Below are positions 7,851-14,810 of a stretch of DNA of 18,840 nt, one piece after another. Numbering within the stretch: the first letter of the stretch is position 1; the number at the start of each line of letters is the position of its first letter. The position numbers and the translations under genes are program-made. Source of the stretch: Candidatus Moraniibacteriota bacterium (lineage in GTDB: Bacteria; Patescibacteriota; Minisyncoccia; Moranbacterales; GCA-2747515); NCBI GenBank assembly GCA_027069365.1, contig JALXES010000055.1, forward strand, positions 1-18,840, given 5' to 3'. The notes under the pieces were generated by a model that was given only the letters and a program-made list of their open reading frames with translations, was not told where the DNA came from and made no database searches.

Positions 7851-8909
7851 ATGTCTAAGAAAACAATCGCCATCATCGGCCCGACGGCGTCCGGCAAGAG
7901 TGATGCCGCAATTGCCATTGCGCGCGCGCACGGTGGCGCGGTGATTGGCGCAGACAGCCGGCAAGTCTACCGCCACATGAGCCTCGGCAGCGGCAAGGAG
8001 CCGGGGACAACCATTGACTTAGCACAGGAAGTCTCTCTCTATCATTCCCACACAGGCGGGAATTCAGGACCATCTACAAAATATCCTCTTGCCACGCTCC
8101 ATGCCCTGTCGCAAACACAGTTACTCACACACCCCTACATCTCCGCGGGTGTCCCCCACTACATGATTGATGTTGCCAATCCGACAGAAGACTACAGCGC
8201 CGGACGCTTTGTGCGTGAGGCACGCGCTGTGATGGATGCGCTGCATGCGCACGCCATTCTCCCCATTGTCTGCGGCGGCACGCACTTTTGGGTGCAGGTA
8301 CTTTTGGAAAACACACCCTTCGCCGCCGTGCCACCAGATGACACGCTGCGCCGTAAACTCGCCGCACTCTCGTGTGACGAACTTCTCTCACGCCTGGAAG
8401 CGTGTGACGCACGGCGTGCTGCGGACATCGTGTGCAAGAACGAACAGCGCAACCGCCACCGCCTCATCCGCGCCATTGAAATTTGCACCGCGCTTGGATA
8501 CGTCCCATCCGCACAGAGCACACCACCGAATCCACACACAACACTCATTGTCGCCATCATCCCGCCGATGTCGCAGATTGAACACAATATTACCGCGCGC
8601 CTCCAGCCACGTTTGGATGCCGGCATGCTGGAGGAAGTGCGCACACTGCACGACACGCATCGTGTCAGTTACGAGCGCTTGGAACACTTCGGACTTGAGT
8701 ACAAATGGTGCGCACTCTTGCTGCAGGAAAAATGCACACTTCAGGAAATGCGCAACGGCATCATTCGTGAGAGTCGCCAGTTTGCCAAGCGTCAAATCAC
8801 GTGGATTCGCCGCTGGCAAAAGAACGGCGCACGTATCCACACCGTCACAACACCGCATGCGGCACATCATGTCGCAGACACCTTTCTGGCAGCGCACAAG
8901 GATGTATAG
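7851..8909 (+). CDS. miaA: tRNA dimethylallyltransferase (tRNA A37 isopentenyltransferase)
   Basis: 352 aa from ATG 7851, which puts GPTASGKS (10-17) at the usual distance from the N-terminus; ATG 7824 is an alternative. MiaA adds dimethylallyl to N6 of A37 in tRNAs reading UNN codons. Motifs seen: the P-loop, DSRQVY (35-40) with the catalytic Asp, GVPHYMIDV, the CGGTHFWVQ nucleotide-binding segment, RNRHRLIRAIEI and RQFAKRQITWIRR near the C-terminus. Odd feature: about 30-40 extra residues sit between the GSGKEPG segment and GVPHYMIDV (about residues 57-97). Part of this insert is encoded by a REP/dRS3-like repeat (8044-8063). There is no clear Shine-Dalgarno. It lies downstream of thrS on the same strand, separated by a small antisense gene. 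Confidence 0.95.
   Translation: MSKKTIAIIGPTASGKSDAAIAIARAHGGAVIGADSRQVYRHMSLGSGKEPGTTIDLAQEVSLYHSHTGGNSGPSTKYPLATLHALSQTQLLTHPYISAGVPHYMIDVANPTEDYSAGRFVREARAVMDALHAHAILPIVCGGTHFWVQVLLENTPFAAVPPDDTLRRKLAALSCDELLSRLEACDARRAADIVCKNEQRNRHRLIRAIEICTALGYVPSAQSTPPNPHTTLIVAIIPPMSQIEHNITARLQPRLDAGMLEEVRTLHDTHRVSYERLEHFGLEYKWCALLLQEKCTLQEMRNGIIRESRQFAKRQITWIRRWQKNGARIHTVTTPHAAHHVADTFLAAHKDV
8041..8070. repeat. REP/dRS3-like short interspersed repeat inside miaA
   Basis: ATTCCC (8044-8049), 8 nt, then GGGAAT (8058-8063) matches the ATTCCC-N8-GGGAAT form of the Neisseria dRS3 element. The flanks (reverse strand gtcctgaattcccgcctg) match, from memory, the widespread 'ggattcccgcctgcgcgggaatgac' family. 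It is read through in frame in miaA as part of YHSHTGGN. Other copies were not seen in this window. Confidence 0.6.
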
Positions 8910-8915
8910 GAAAGT

Positions 8916-9521
8916 GTGGTGTATAGTAAGGATATGCTTCTATCACTCTTCAAAAAAATAGTGCTCGTCGGTGTCGTGCTCGTCACGATAAGTGCTGTAT
9001 GGATTTTTGCGCACTACGACGCACGCGCCACTGCACCGGCGGATTGCATTGTGGTTTTCGGCGCCGCTGTCTGGCCGGGAAACCGCCCCAGTCACGCACT
9101 TGCGGACCGCATGCTCACAGCAATAGATCTCTACAAAAACAATTACAGCAACCACTGTCTCATCCTCTCCGGTGGACCAAGCACGCCACCGTTGCGCCAT
9201 GAAGTAGATGTCATGCGAGATATTGCGCTGGCTAGTGGCATACCGGCTGACGCTCTTGTCACTGACGATGCCGGCGTGCGCACACGGGAAACGCTTGCGC
9301 ACCTTGAGCCCCATCGCTCCTACATCCTCGTTTCCAATGACTTTCACCTTGGACGCATTCGCCTCCTGGCACACCGCTACGACCTCCACGCAACAGTACA
9401 TGCAAGCACCTACCGCCACGGCCGTTACATCAAGGAGCCGTTCTTTGTGGCACGCGAGATTGTCGCCTTTTACTACTATCTCTTGCACCTTGATGCCCTG
9501 CGCCGGCAGCAGGACCAATAG
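8916..9521 (+). CDS. DUF218 (YdcF/SanA/ElyC-like) membrane-anchored protein
   Basis: 201 aa from GTG 8916 (AGGA 4 nt upstream); ATG 8934 is an alternative that starts right at the hydrophobic anchor. A membrane segment (about 13-31, KKIVLVGVVLVTISAVWIF) is followed by an external DUF218 domain. Conserved features: ADCIVVFGAAVWPG, NHCLILSGGPS, REVD-type HEVDVMRDIAL, TRETL and YILVSNDFHLGRIRLLAHR. In E. coli the relatives SanA and ElyC affect the envelope barrier and cell-wall precursor metabolism; the biochemical role is not settled. The gene follows miaA by 6 nt, so it is probably co-transcribed. It ends with a Tyr-rich segment (AFYYYLLH) and a polar tail. Confidence 0.88.
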   Translation: MVYSKDMLLSLFKKIVLVGVVLVTISAVWIFAHYDARATAPADCIVVFGAAVWPGNRPSHALADRMLTAIDLYKNNYSNHCLILSGGPSTPPLRHEVDVMRDIALASGIPADALVTDDAGVRTRETLAHLEPHRSYILVSNDFHLGRIRLLAHRYDLHATVHASTYRHGRYIKEPFFVAREIVAFYYYLLHLDALRRQQDQ

Positions 9522-9524
9522 CAA

Positions 9525-9557
9525 AAAGATAAAGGCTGTTGTCCTGGGACAACAGCC
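9525..9557 (-). terminator. Hairpin terminator after the small Cys protein gene
   Basis: A perfect 10-bp stem, GGCTGTTGTC (9534-9543) and GACAACAGCC (9548-9557), with a 4-nt loop. On the minus strand it starts 5 nt past the stop at 9563 and is followed by TTTATCTTTTTG. It also lies 12 nt after the plus-strand DUF218 stop, but no T-run follows on that strand. Confidence 0.75.
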
Positions 9558-9562
9558 ACGAC

Positions 9563-9817
9563 CTATGCTTTGCCAAACTGTGCGCGCATGCTGGCGCGCA
9601 CGAGTGCCACTGGCACGTCCACACGTGCCGGTGGTGCAACATGTGCGTTGCGCAGCATCATGCCGTACCACCTCTGCACCATGCCATTGCAGCGTGGTGC
9701 ACACTGCCGCTTACCATCGTACACAAAGCACTGTGCCGGGTTGGGCAAAAGGTCCAGAAACATCTCCATATCACAGGGATGTCGCCCATCTGTTAATGGA
9801 CACATTTTTGTCGCCAT
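9563..9817 (-). CDS. Small Cys-containing hypothetical protein (84 aa)
   Basis: The ATG at 9817 follows GAGAGGAGGTGTGTA, a strong Shine-Dalgarno. Five cysteines lie in the first half (C6, C15, C30, C39, C43, the last two as CAPRC), which could bind metal or form disulfides. No signal peptide or membrane segment is seen. The C-terminal half is Ala/Val/Arg-rich (VAPPARVDVPVALVRASMR). The gene has its own terminator immediately downstream. Upstream it is separated from gatB by a promoter, a possible 24-codon leader ORF and a terminator hairpin. I recognise no family; function unknown. Confidence 0.68.
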   Translation of the reverse strand: MATKMCPLTDGRHPCDMEMFLDLLPNPAQCFVYDGKRQCAPRCNGMVQRWYGMMLRNAHVAPPARVDVPVALVRASMRAQFGKA

Positions 9818-9844
9818 TACACACCTCCTCTCAATTTAATGAAC

Positions 9845-9870
9845 AAAAAACCACTGACACGTCAGTGGTT
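9845..9870 (-). terminator. Intrinsic terminator between gatB and the small Cys protein gene
   Basis: Minus strand: AACCACTGAC (9870-9861), then GTCAGTGGTT (9858-9849), running into TTTTTT (9850-9845). The tight stem has a 2- to 4-nt loop. It should end gatB transcripts and any transcript from the promoter at 9945-9974, and it lies only 27 nt before the strong SD of the 84-aa gene, so read-through would be needed to express that gene from these promoters. Confidence 0.85.
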
Positions 9871-9936
9871 GTGAGAAAAAAGGGAAACAGACCAACTCTT
9901 TGCATAGCGCGTCGTGTTGTTCTGTTCCTTTCTCAT
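9862..9936 (-). CDS. Candidate 24-aa leader peptide with its stop inside the terminator
   Basis: ATG at 9936 lies 8 nt after the -10 box, 2 nt from the predicted transcription start. The ORF begins MRKEQNNTTRYAKSW and ends SLFSHNH; its TGA (9864-9862) is inside the 5' arm of the terminator. A ribosome at the stop would cover the hairpin, which is the geometry of a translation-controlled attenuator. No Shine-Dalgarno is possible, so it would be translated as a leaderless or near-leaderless mRNA. An ORF of this length can occur by chance. Confidence 0.35.
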   Translation of the reverse strand: MRKEQNNTTRYAKSWSVSLFSHNH

Positions 9937-9944
9937 TACTCAGA

Positions 9945-9974
9945 AGTATAGCATACAACACCGCATTCTGCCTA
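9945..9974 (-). promoter_or_regulatory. Promoter at the end of gatB, reading toward the small Cys protein
   Basis: Minus strand: -10 TATACT (9950-9945) preceded by TGC (extended -10), with TAGGCA (9974-9969; 4 of 6 matches to TTGACA) 18 nt upstream. The -35 overlaps the gatB stop codon. Confidence 0.5.
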
Positions 9975-11450
9975 GCCACGCATTTTGTCCTGCAACATCT
10001 GCGTGGCTTTCTGTGGGTTGGCCTTGCCCTTGGTTACCTTCATCACCTGCCCCATGAGATACTTAAGTGCATTGTCTTTGCCGGCCTTGTAGTCGGCAAC
10101 GGACTGTGTGTTGGCGGCAAGGACATCATCCACCACCTGCGCAAGCGCCGCATCATCATCCATCTGGGCCAGGCCGTGCTCATCAATGATGTGGCTTGGG
10201 TCATCGTCATCGCCCGTGTACATGAGCGTGAGAACTTTCTGCGCCGCGCTGGAGTTGATCTTGCCATCTGCTACCAGACCAATGAGCTCCGCAAAATTCT
10301 CCGGCGTGATGCGTACGTCCGTGATGCTCTTCTGGTCACGCGCCATGTATGCCTGGAGCTCATTAACCAGGTAGTTTGCGGCAAGCGTTATCAAACGTGC
10401 ATCATCGTCTGTCACAATCTCTCCCGACGCTTGCTTCTCGTGCAGTTCGCTGACCACCTGCTCAAAGTAATCCGCCAGCGGCTTCTCTCCCGTGATCACA
10501 TCGAGGCTCTCCGCGCTCAGATTGTACTCTGCGGCAAAGCGCGCGCGCTTGGCTGCCGGCAGTTCCGGCAACGTGCGCCGCAGTTGCTCAATGTGCGCCT
10601 CATCAAACACCATTGGCGGGATATCCGGCTCCGGAAAGTAGCGGTAGTCATGTGCTGACTCTTTGGCGCGCTGGCTAAATGTCACACCCTTTGCATCATC
10701 CCAGCCGCGCGTCTCTTGAACAACTGCCTCGCCACTCTCCAGCACTTCCGTTTGACGCGTAATTTCATACGCCACCGCGCGCTCCACAACGCGAAAGGAG
10801 TTGAGATTTTTGATCTCCACCTTTGTGCCGGAAAGCCGATCTTCACCCTCCTTATGTAGTGAAATATTCACCTCACACCGCATCTGCCCGCGCTCCATGT
10901 CCGCATCGGAGATGTCCAGATAGCGGATAATTTGCTGGAGGCGTTGGCAGAACTGCCGCGCCTCGGCGCCGCTCTCAATGTCCGGCTCGGTGACCAACTC
11001 CATCAGCGGCACGCCGGCACGGTTGAGGTCCACGAGCGTGTAGTCAGCGCCTTTGGGGTGCCGCGACTTCCCCGTATCTTCCTCCATGTGAATGCGTGTA
11101 ATGCCGATTGTACGCTCGCCGACGTTTAACGTCCCATTCTGGCACAGTGGCTGGTCATACTGTGAAATTTGGTACCCCTTTGGCAGATCGGGATAGAAGT
11201 AGTTCTTGCGGTCAAACTTTGTCTCGCGCAAGATCTCACACCCCAGTGCCAGCCCCGCACGCTGCACCGCATGAATAGCGGCAATATTCGGCACCGGCAA
11301 TGTACCCGGCTGTGCTGTTGTGACCGGGTCAATGTGCTCATTGGGCACGTCCTCCAGACCCAAGCCGTTTGTTTCTGTACAGAACATCTTGGATGCTGTC
11401 TTGATCTCACAGTGCACCTCCATGCCGATTACCGGGATATACGTTGTCAT
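9972..11450 (-). CDS. gatB: Asp-tRNA(Asn)/Glu-tRNA(Gln) amidotransferase subunit B
   Basis: 492 aa. GatB is the kinase/tRNA-binding subunit of GatCAB, which converts Glu-tRNA-Gln and/or Asp-tRNA-Asn to the correctly charged forms. The start MTTYIPVIGMEVHCEI matches the family. Signature blocks are KFDRKNYFYPDLPKGYQISQYD, IHMEEDTGKS, DLNRAGVPLMELVTEPD, EVNISLH, KVEIKNLNSFR and the TRGWDDAKGVTFSQR/YRYFPEPDIPP segment. The C-terminal helical and YqeY-like tail is present (INSSAAQKVL...). The acidic stretch GDDDDPSHIIDE in the tail fits the CPR form. A weak SD (GAGG) sits 3 nt before the ATG. gatA and gatC are elsewhere; the gene stands alone between two terminators. Confidence 0.98.
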   Translation of the reverse strand: MTTYIPVIGMEVHCEIKTASKMFCTETNGLGLEDVPNEHIDPVTTAQPGTLPVPNIAAIHAVQRAGLALGCEILRETKFDRKNYFYPDLPKGYQISQYDQPLCQNGTLNVGERTIGITRIHMEEDTGKSRHPKGADYTLVDLNRAGVPLMELVTEPDIESGAEARQFCQRLQQIIRYLDISDADMERGQMRCEVNISLHKEGEDRLSGTKVEIKNLNSFRVVERAVAYEITRQTEVLESGEAVVQETRGWDDAKGVTFSQRAKESAHDYRYFPEPDIPPMVFDEAHIEQLRRTLPELPAAKRARFAAEYNLSAESLDVITGEKPLADYFEQVVSELHEKQASGEIVTDDDARLITLAANYLVNELQAYMARDQKSITDVRITPENFAELIGLVADGKINSSAAQKVLTLMYTGDDDDPSHIIDEHGLAQMDDDAALAQVVDDVLAANTQSVADYKAGKDNALKYLMGQVMKVTKGKANPQKATQMLQDKMRG

Positions 11451-11480
11451 ACGCCTCGTAATTTGCTGTTTAATACTCTC

Positions 11481-11508
11481 ATTCTACCACACCGCACGCC
11501 GCACGCAA
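11481..11508 (-). promoter_or_regulatory. Probable promoter of gatB
   Basis: Minus strand: -35 TTGCGT (11508-11503), a 16-nt spacer and -10 TAGAAT (11486-11481). The predicted start near 11474 gives a leader of about 24 nt. Confidence 0.5.
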
Positions 11509-11538
11509 CAAAACAGCCCGCGTACGGCGAGCTGTTTT
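11506..11538 (-). terminator. Intrinsic terminator after the FKBP isomerase gene
   Basis: Minus strand: AAAACAGC (11538-11531) pairs with GCTGTTTT (11517-11510), with an inner CCG/CGG extension, followed by GTTG. It lies 21 nt after the stop at 11560 and just before the gatB promoter. Confidence 0.7.
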
Positions 11539-11559
11539 CTTCGGAAGCGATGTAGCAAT

Positions 11560-12546
11560 CTATTTGTCCAGTCCAACAATCTCAATCTCAAAGATGAGTG
11601 CCTCATTTGGCTCAATACCGGCAAACTGCATGCCTTGCTCACCATAGGCTTGATCGGCCGGGATGACAATCGTCCACTTGTCACCCACGCGCATGTTGCG
11701 CAGCGCTGTCCCAACGCCCGGCACTACCATATCGGCACTGAACGTTACCGGCTCGTCAGAATCACCTTTGCGCGAATTATCAAATTCCTCACCATTGATG
11801 TGCATGCCGCGATAGTGCACTTTGGCCGCGCGCTCACCAACGCGTGCACCGGTACCCACATTCTCTGCCTTGTAGAGCGTACCACCCTCAAGTTTCTTCA
11901 CACCGTCCTTCTTGGCAAACTCCTCTACAAAGGCATCGCTCTTTGCCTTGTTCTCCTTTGCCTTTGCCACAAGCTTGTCTTGCTCCATTTGGATGCGCGC
12001 CTCCAGCAAGCTGCGCACTTGATCTTCTGTCAGCAGCGGGCTTTTGGATTCTGTCACAACATCCGTCAGTCCGCGCACAAACATGTCCATGTCCATCTCA
12101 TCCTTGCCCGGGGCCTGTGCGAGCATCTGCACAACCTGCTGCCCAATCAGCGACCCGGCAGCATAGCCCCACTGTTTGGCATCGCGCGCATTCACATCGT
12201 TGCCGGGAGCCGGCATTCCGGCAAGCATACTGCGTACAGCTCCCACACCCGAGACATTGTTCTGCGTTACATACTTGTAGCCAAAGACCGCTGCTGCGAC
12301 AACAAGCGCAACTACGAGCCAGCGACGCGCATTCTTTGAGAGCGGACACGCATGACGCGCTGCCTTCTTGCGCACTGTCTCTGCAGCTTTCTTGGCGGTG
12401 TCAGTTGCCGTTCCCACCGCTTCTTGTGCGGCATCTGTCACCGTCTCTTTGATATCGGTTGCCGCCTCAACAGCTTCATCTTTTGCTGTGTCCAGCGCTT
12501 TCTTTGCTGCCGCGTCCGCGCGGCGCACGTGTTTCTTTTTTGTCAT
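11560..12546 (-). CDS. Membrane-anchored FKBP-type peptidyl-prolyl isomerase (FkpA/Mip-like)
   Basis: 328 aa from ATG 12546. A longer frame to 12636 is rejected because it overlaps the upstream gene and its promoter. Order of parts: a basic N-terminus (MTKKKHVRR); an Ala/Lys/Asp/Thr-rich amphipathic helical stretch (about 12-62); one membrane helix (about 76-93, RWLVVALVVAAAVFGY); a helical FKBP-N-type dimerisation region (about 125-200, GSLIGQQVV, FVRGLTDVV, LTEDQVRSLL); then the FKBP domain (about 215-328) with VHYRGMHINGEEFDNS, VVPGVGTALRNMRVGDKW and AYGEQG. Tyr245, Asp256 and Tyr301 fit FKBP active-site positions. It should catalyse proline isomerisation on exported proteins outside the membrane. 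The long cytoplasmic helical stretch is not part of usual FkpA. Confidence 0.93.
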   Translation of the reverse strand: MTKKKHVRRADAAAKKALDTAKDEAVEAATDIKETVTDAAQEAVGTATDTAKKAAETVRKKAARHACPLSKNARRWLVVALVVAAAVFGYKYVTQNNVSGVGAVRSMLAGMPAPGNDVNARDAKQWGYAAGSLIGQQVVQMLAQAPGKDEMDMDMFVRGLTDVVTESKSPLLTEDQVRSLLEARIQMEQDKLVAKAKENKAKSDAFVEEFAKKDGVKKLEGGTLYKAENVGTGARVGERAAKVHYRGMHINGEEFDNSRKGDSDEPVTFSADMVVPGVGTALRNMRVGDKWTIVIPADQAYGEQGMQFAGIEPNEALIFEIEIVGLDK

Positions 12547-12608
12547 AGATTTACAACAGTTAACATATCTCTGCATCCCGCGCAACATCCTGCGGGACCC
12601 ATCACACC

Positions 12609-12636
12609 AGTGTACCACATCACGCACCGATGCCAA
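12609..12636 (-). promoter_or_regulatory. Probable promoter of the FKBP isomerase gene
   Basis: Minus strand: -35 TTGGCA (12636-12631), a 16-nt spacer and -10 TACACT (12614-12609), overlapping the 3' end of the DUF45 gene. The predicted leader (about 12602 to 12547) contains a small hairpin, TCCCGC/GCGGGA. Confidence 0.5.
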
Positions 12637-13072
12637 AGTCCTCGTGTGGTGACATGTGCGTCATGCGCACAATGGTGTGTGGTGCATATGCGCGCAACGC
12701 ACGGCGGTGCGTGCGGTAGTCCGGCATGATTTGAGCAACACGCGCCCAGAACGCTGCGCCGTGATGCAGTTCGCGCAAGTGACACAATTCATGCACAATG
12801 ACATAATCCCGCACCGACGGTGGCAAGAATGCCAAACCGTAGTGCAAATTGATGTTCTTGCGCGACGAGCAACTCCCCCACCGCGTCAGCGTGTTGCGGA
12901 TAGCGATGCGGTTGTAGGTAAAGCCGTGCTGCGCACTTAGCGCCTCTACACGTGCCACAAGCACCGCACGTGCTGACGCGCGATGCGCGCGGTAGTGCGC
13001 GTCGGATGCTGCGCTTGGCCGGCGGCGTGGGCGCGTGCGCCGACGGCGGTGTGTGCGCCATGGTGTGATCAT
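12620..13072 (-). CDS. Minimal YgjP/DUF45-type zinc metallopeptidase
   Basis: 150 aa. The C-terminal part holds the family core: LTRWGSCSSRKNINLHYGL (about 62-80), LPPSVRDYVIVHELCHL with the HExxH zinc motif H94-E95-H98, and ELHHGAAFW with third ligand H104. YgjP-like proteins are usually about 230-240 aa; this one keeps only the catalytic half, preceded by an Arg-rich N-terminus (residues 8-18, mostly Arg/His/Thr). It starts with an ATGA overlap of the helicase stop, indicating translational coupling. Substrate unknown for the family; some relatives (SprT/WSS1) act on DNA-linked proteins. Coupling with a helicase is suggestive of DNA maintenance, which is inference. Confidence 0.88.
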   Translation of the reverse strand: MITPWRTHRRRRTRPRRRPSAASDAHYRAHRASARAVLVARVEALSAQHGFTYNRIAIRNTLTRWGSCSSRKNINLHYGLAFLPPSVRDYVIVHELCHLRELHHGAAFWARVAQIMPDYRTHRRALRAYAPHTIVRMTHMSPHEDFGIGA

Positions 13073-14733
13073 AGCCCTTCACTGTCCGCCAGACACAGCC
13101 GCACGAGGCGCAGCTGATCGTATGTGTACTTCCCGCCAAGGCGCCGGTGCACCGGGGCAAGCGTACGCGCTGCGTACGCGCGGAACGCCTCAGCAATCTC
13201 CCGCACAGCTTCCGCGTCAAGCGCCTCTGCCAGATACGCCACGTCCGGTGCGTCGCCAGTACGCTGCAGCTTCTCAATGTGGCTGATGATTGTCTCCACA
13301 GTCAGACCGCGCTGTGACGCAATGGCCTCCAGCGGCATCTTGTTTGTCAACATCTCCCGCGTGACTTCCAGTGTCGGCTTCTTCTTGGGCGTTTGTGCGC
13401 GCGCCACAAACGCCGCCGCCTCTTTTTGCGCACTACCATCCTCAATCGCTTCCACAATCCAGCTTTCGGTCTCTTCACCACGCGCACGCAGTGCGCTGTC
13501 CAATTCCCGCACGCGCTCCTCAATCATGAGCGCCGTGTCGTTGAAGCCCAGTAGCGAGAGTGTCCTGAGTGAGCGCACGCGGGAGAGCGCCACATAGCCC
13601 ATCCCGGAAACAAACGAGCGCGACAAGTCCATCACTGCGGCATCCAGCGTCATGCCCTGGCTCTTGTGCACGGTGATCGCCCACGCCAGACGCAGCGGGA
13701 TTTGCCGAATGCTCGCCAGCGGCACCCCCTCTTCATCAATTTCCCACGTCGCCGGCTCTACCGTTACCCGCGCACCATCGCTTGTCTCGACAACCGGAAA
13801 GCCTTGTTCACTGAAGTCCACCACTGTCCCCAACGTGCCGTTAGCGTACCCCGCATCAAAGTTGTTCTTGACAAACATCACCGCTGCGCCAATGCGCACA
13901 ATGAGTTCCTGTGGCGCCAGACACGCGCGCGTCAACGCCTCCGCGAGGCGCTCCTTGCCGTCGTGCGTCATGAGATACCGCCGCCCGGGCGTGGTGAGTC
14001 CTGCAAGGTGCGCAAGATTGAGTTGGTCCACGTCAACATTGTGCGTATACAACCGCGTCGGCACAACGTCAGCGGCAATCGGCGCGTCAATGCGCTGTTG
14101 CAGCGCATGCCGCATCTGCTCGTCCACATCTCCGGTGCGCAATGCATTGAGGATTGCTGTAAGCGCATCATCCTCATGCCGGTGCTGCGTGGAGAGGTAG
14201 CACACCTGCACATCCGCATCACGCCACGCACCACTCTCCGCCGCAAAGAACGGATCATCATAGGAGACGTCTTCTCCCGGCGCCGGCACTCTCCCGCGCA
14301 CCGGCGGCAACTGAAAGAAGTCTCCGCAGAACACCACCTGTAGCCCACCAAACGGTCGCGCATCATCGCGCACCGCCTTGCACACCGCGTCCACCATGTC
14401 AATCACGTGTGCCGCAAGCATGGATACCTCGTCAATAATCAGCACGCTGGCAGCGCGCAGTCGCTTGCGCAACTGTGGGCGCGCCGCCATTTGTGCGAGA
14501 TCCTTCTCCATCAGGCGGTCTTTGATGCCAATCCCGCTCCACGCATGGATGGTCATGCCGCCGATGTGCGTCGCCGCGATACCTGTGGACGCCGTGACGC
14601 CCACGCCAATCCCTTGCGCGCGCAAAAACGCAATGTACCGGTTCAGCACATACGTCTTGCCGGCGCCCGCCGACCCGGTGAGAAACACATTGCGCCCTGT
14701 TTTCAAAACCTCCAGTGCGTGTTCTTGGAGCAT
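13069..14733 (-). CDS. Pif1-family DNA helicase with C-terminal helix-turn-helix
   Basis: 554 aa. SF1B helicase motifs in order: Walker A GSAGAGKT (20-27), TASTGIAATHIGG (motif Ia region), Walker B LIIDEVSM (D101-E102), CGDFFQLPPV (136-145), then TVHKSQGMTLD (about 353-363) and GYVALSRVRS. Pif1 helicases move 5'-to-3' on single-stranded DNA and unwind G-quadruplexes and forked DNA. Residues from about 458 (TREMLTNKMPLEAIASQRGL) match an HTH_40-like domain found at the C-terminus of some RecQ and CPR Pif1 proteins, followed by an RQC/HRDC-like helical end. No Shine-Dalgarno precedes the ATG; the predicted leader is about 27 nt. The gene overlaps DUF45 by 4 nt (ATGA). Confidence 0.93.
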   Translation of the reverse strand: MLQEHALEVLKTGRNVFLTGSAGAGKTYVLNRYIAFLRAQGIGVGVTASTGIAATHIGGMTIHAWSGIGIKDRLMEKDLAQMAARPQLRKRLRAASVLIIDEVSMLAAHVIDMVDAVCKAVRDDARPFGGLQVVFCGDFFQLPPVRGRVPAPGEDVSYDDPFFAAESGAWRDADVQVCYLSTQHRHEDDALTAILNALRTGDVDEQMRHALQQRIDAPIAADVVPTRLYTHNVDVDQLNLAHLAGLTTPGRRYLMTHDGKERLAEALTRACLAPQELIVRIGAAVMFVKNNFDAGYANGTLGTVVDFSEQGFPVVETSDGARVTVEPATWEIDEEGVPLASIRQIPLRLAWAITVHKSQGMTLDAAVMDLSRSFVSGMGYVALSRVRSLRTLSLLGFNDTALMIEERVRELDSALRARGEETESWIVEAIEDGSAQKEAAAFVARAQTPKKKPTLEVTREMLTNKMPLEAIASQRGLTVETIISHIEKLQRTGDAPDVAYLAEALDAEAVREIAEAFRAYAARTLAPVHRRLGGKYTYDQLRLVRLCLADSEGL

Positions 14734-14766
14734 GGTACATTTGCTACTATTTACCAGTGTGCCCCC

Positions 14767-14794
14767 ATTGTACCATTGACACGCTGTGCGCCAA
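14767..14794 (-). promoter_or_regulatory. Probable promoter of the helicase/DUF45 operon
   Basis: Minus strand: -35 TTGGCG (14794-14789), a 16-nt spacer and -10 TACAAT (14772-14767). It interlocks with the stronger plus-strand promoter at 14776-14804, so both cannot be occupied at once. Confidence 0.55.
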
Positions 14795-14804
14795 AGGATA
14801 TACT
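14776..14804 (+). promoter_or_regulatory. Near-consensus sigma70 promoter
   Basis: -35 TTGACA (14776-14781, perfect), a 17-nt spacer and -10 TATACT (14799-14804). The predicted +1 falls on or beside the A of ATG 14811. This is the best promoter match in the window. Confidence 0.8.
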
Positions 14805-14810
14805 ACACAC

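Noticed and set aside
8922..8936. TATAGT 7 nt before ATG 8934 as a leaderless promoter for the DUF218 gene
   Set aside because: No -35 match at 15-19 nt and the gene directly follows miaA; could be chance. Kept only as an alternative start.
11320..12339. 339-codon plus ORF opposite gatB/FKBP
   Set aside because: Spans two confidently assigned minus genes and their promoter/terminator; Cys/His-rich shadow composition.
12547..12636. 30-codon N-terminal extension of the FKBP gene
   Set aside because: It overlaps the DUF45 gene and a promoter candidate, and the protein makes sense from MTKKKH.
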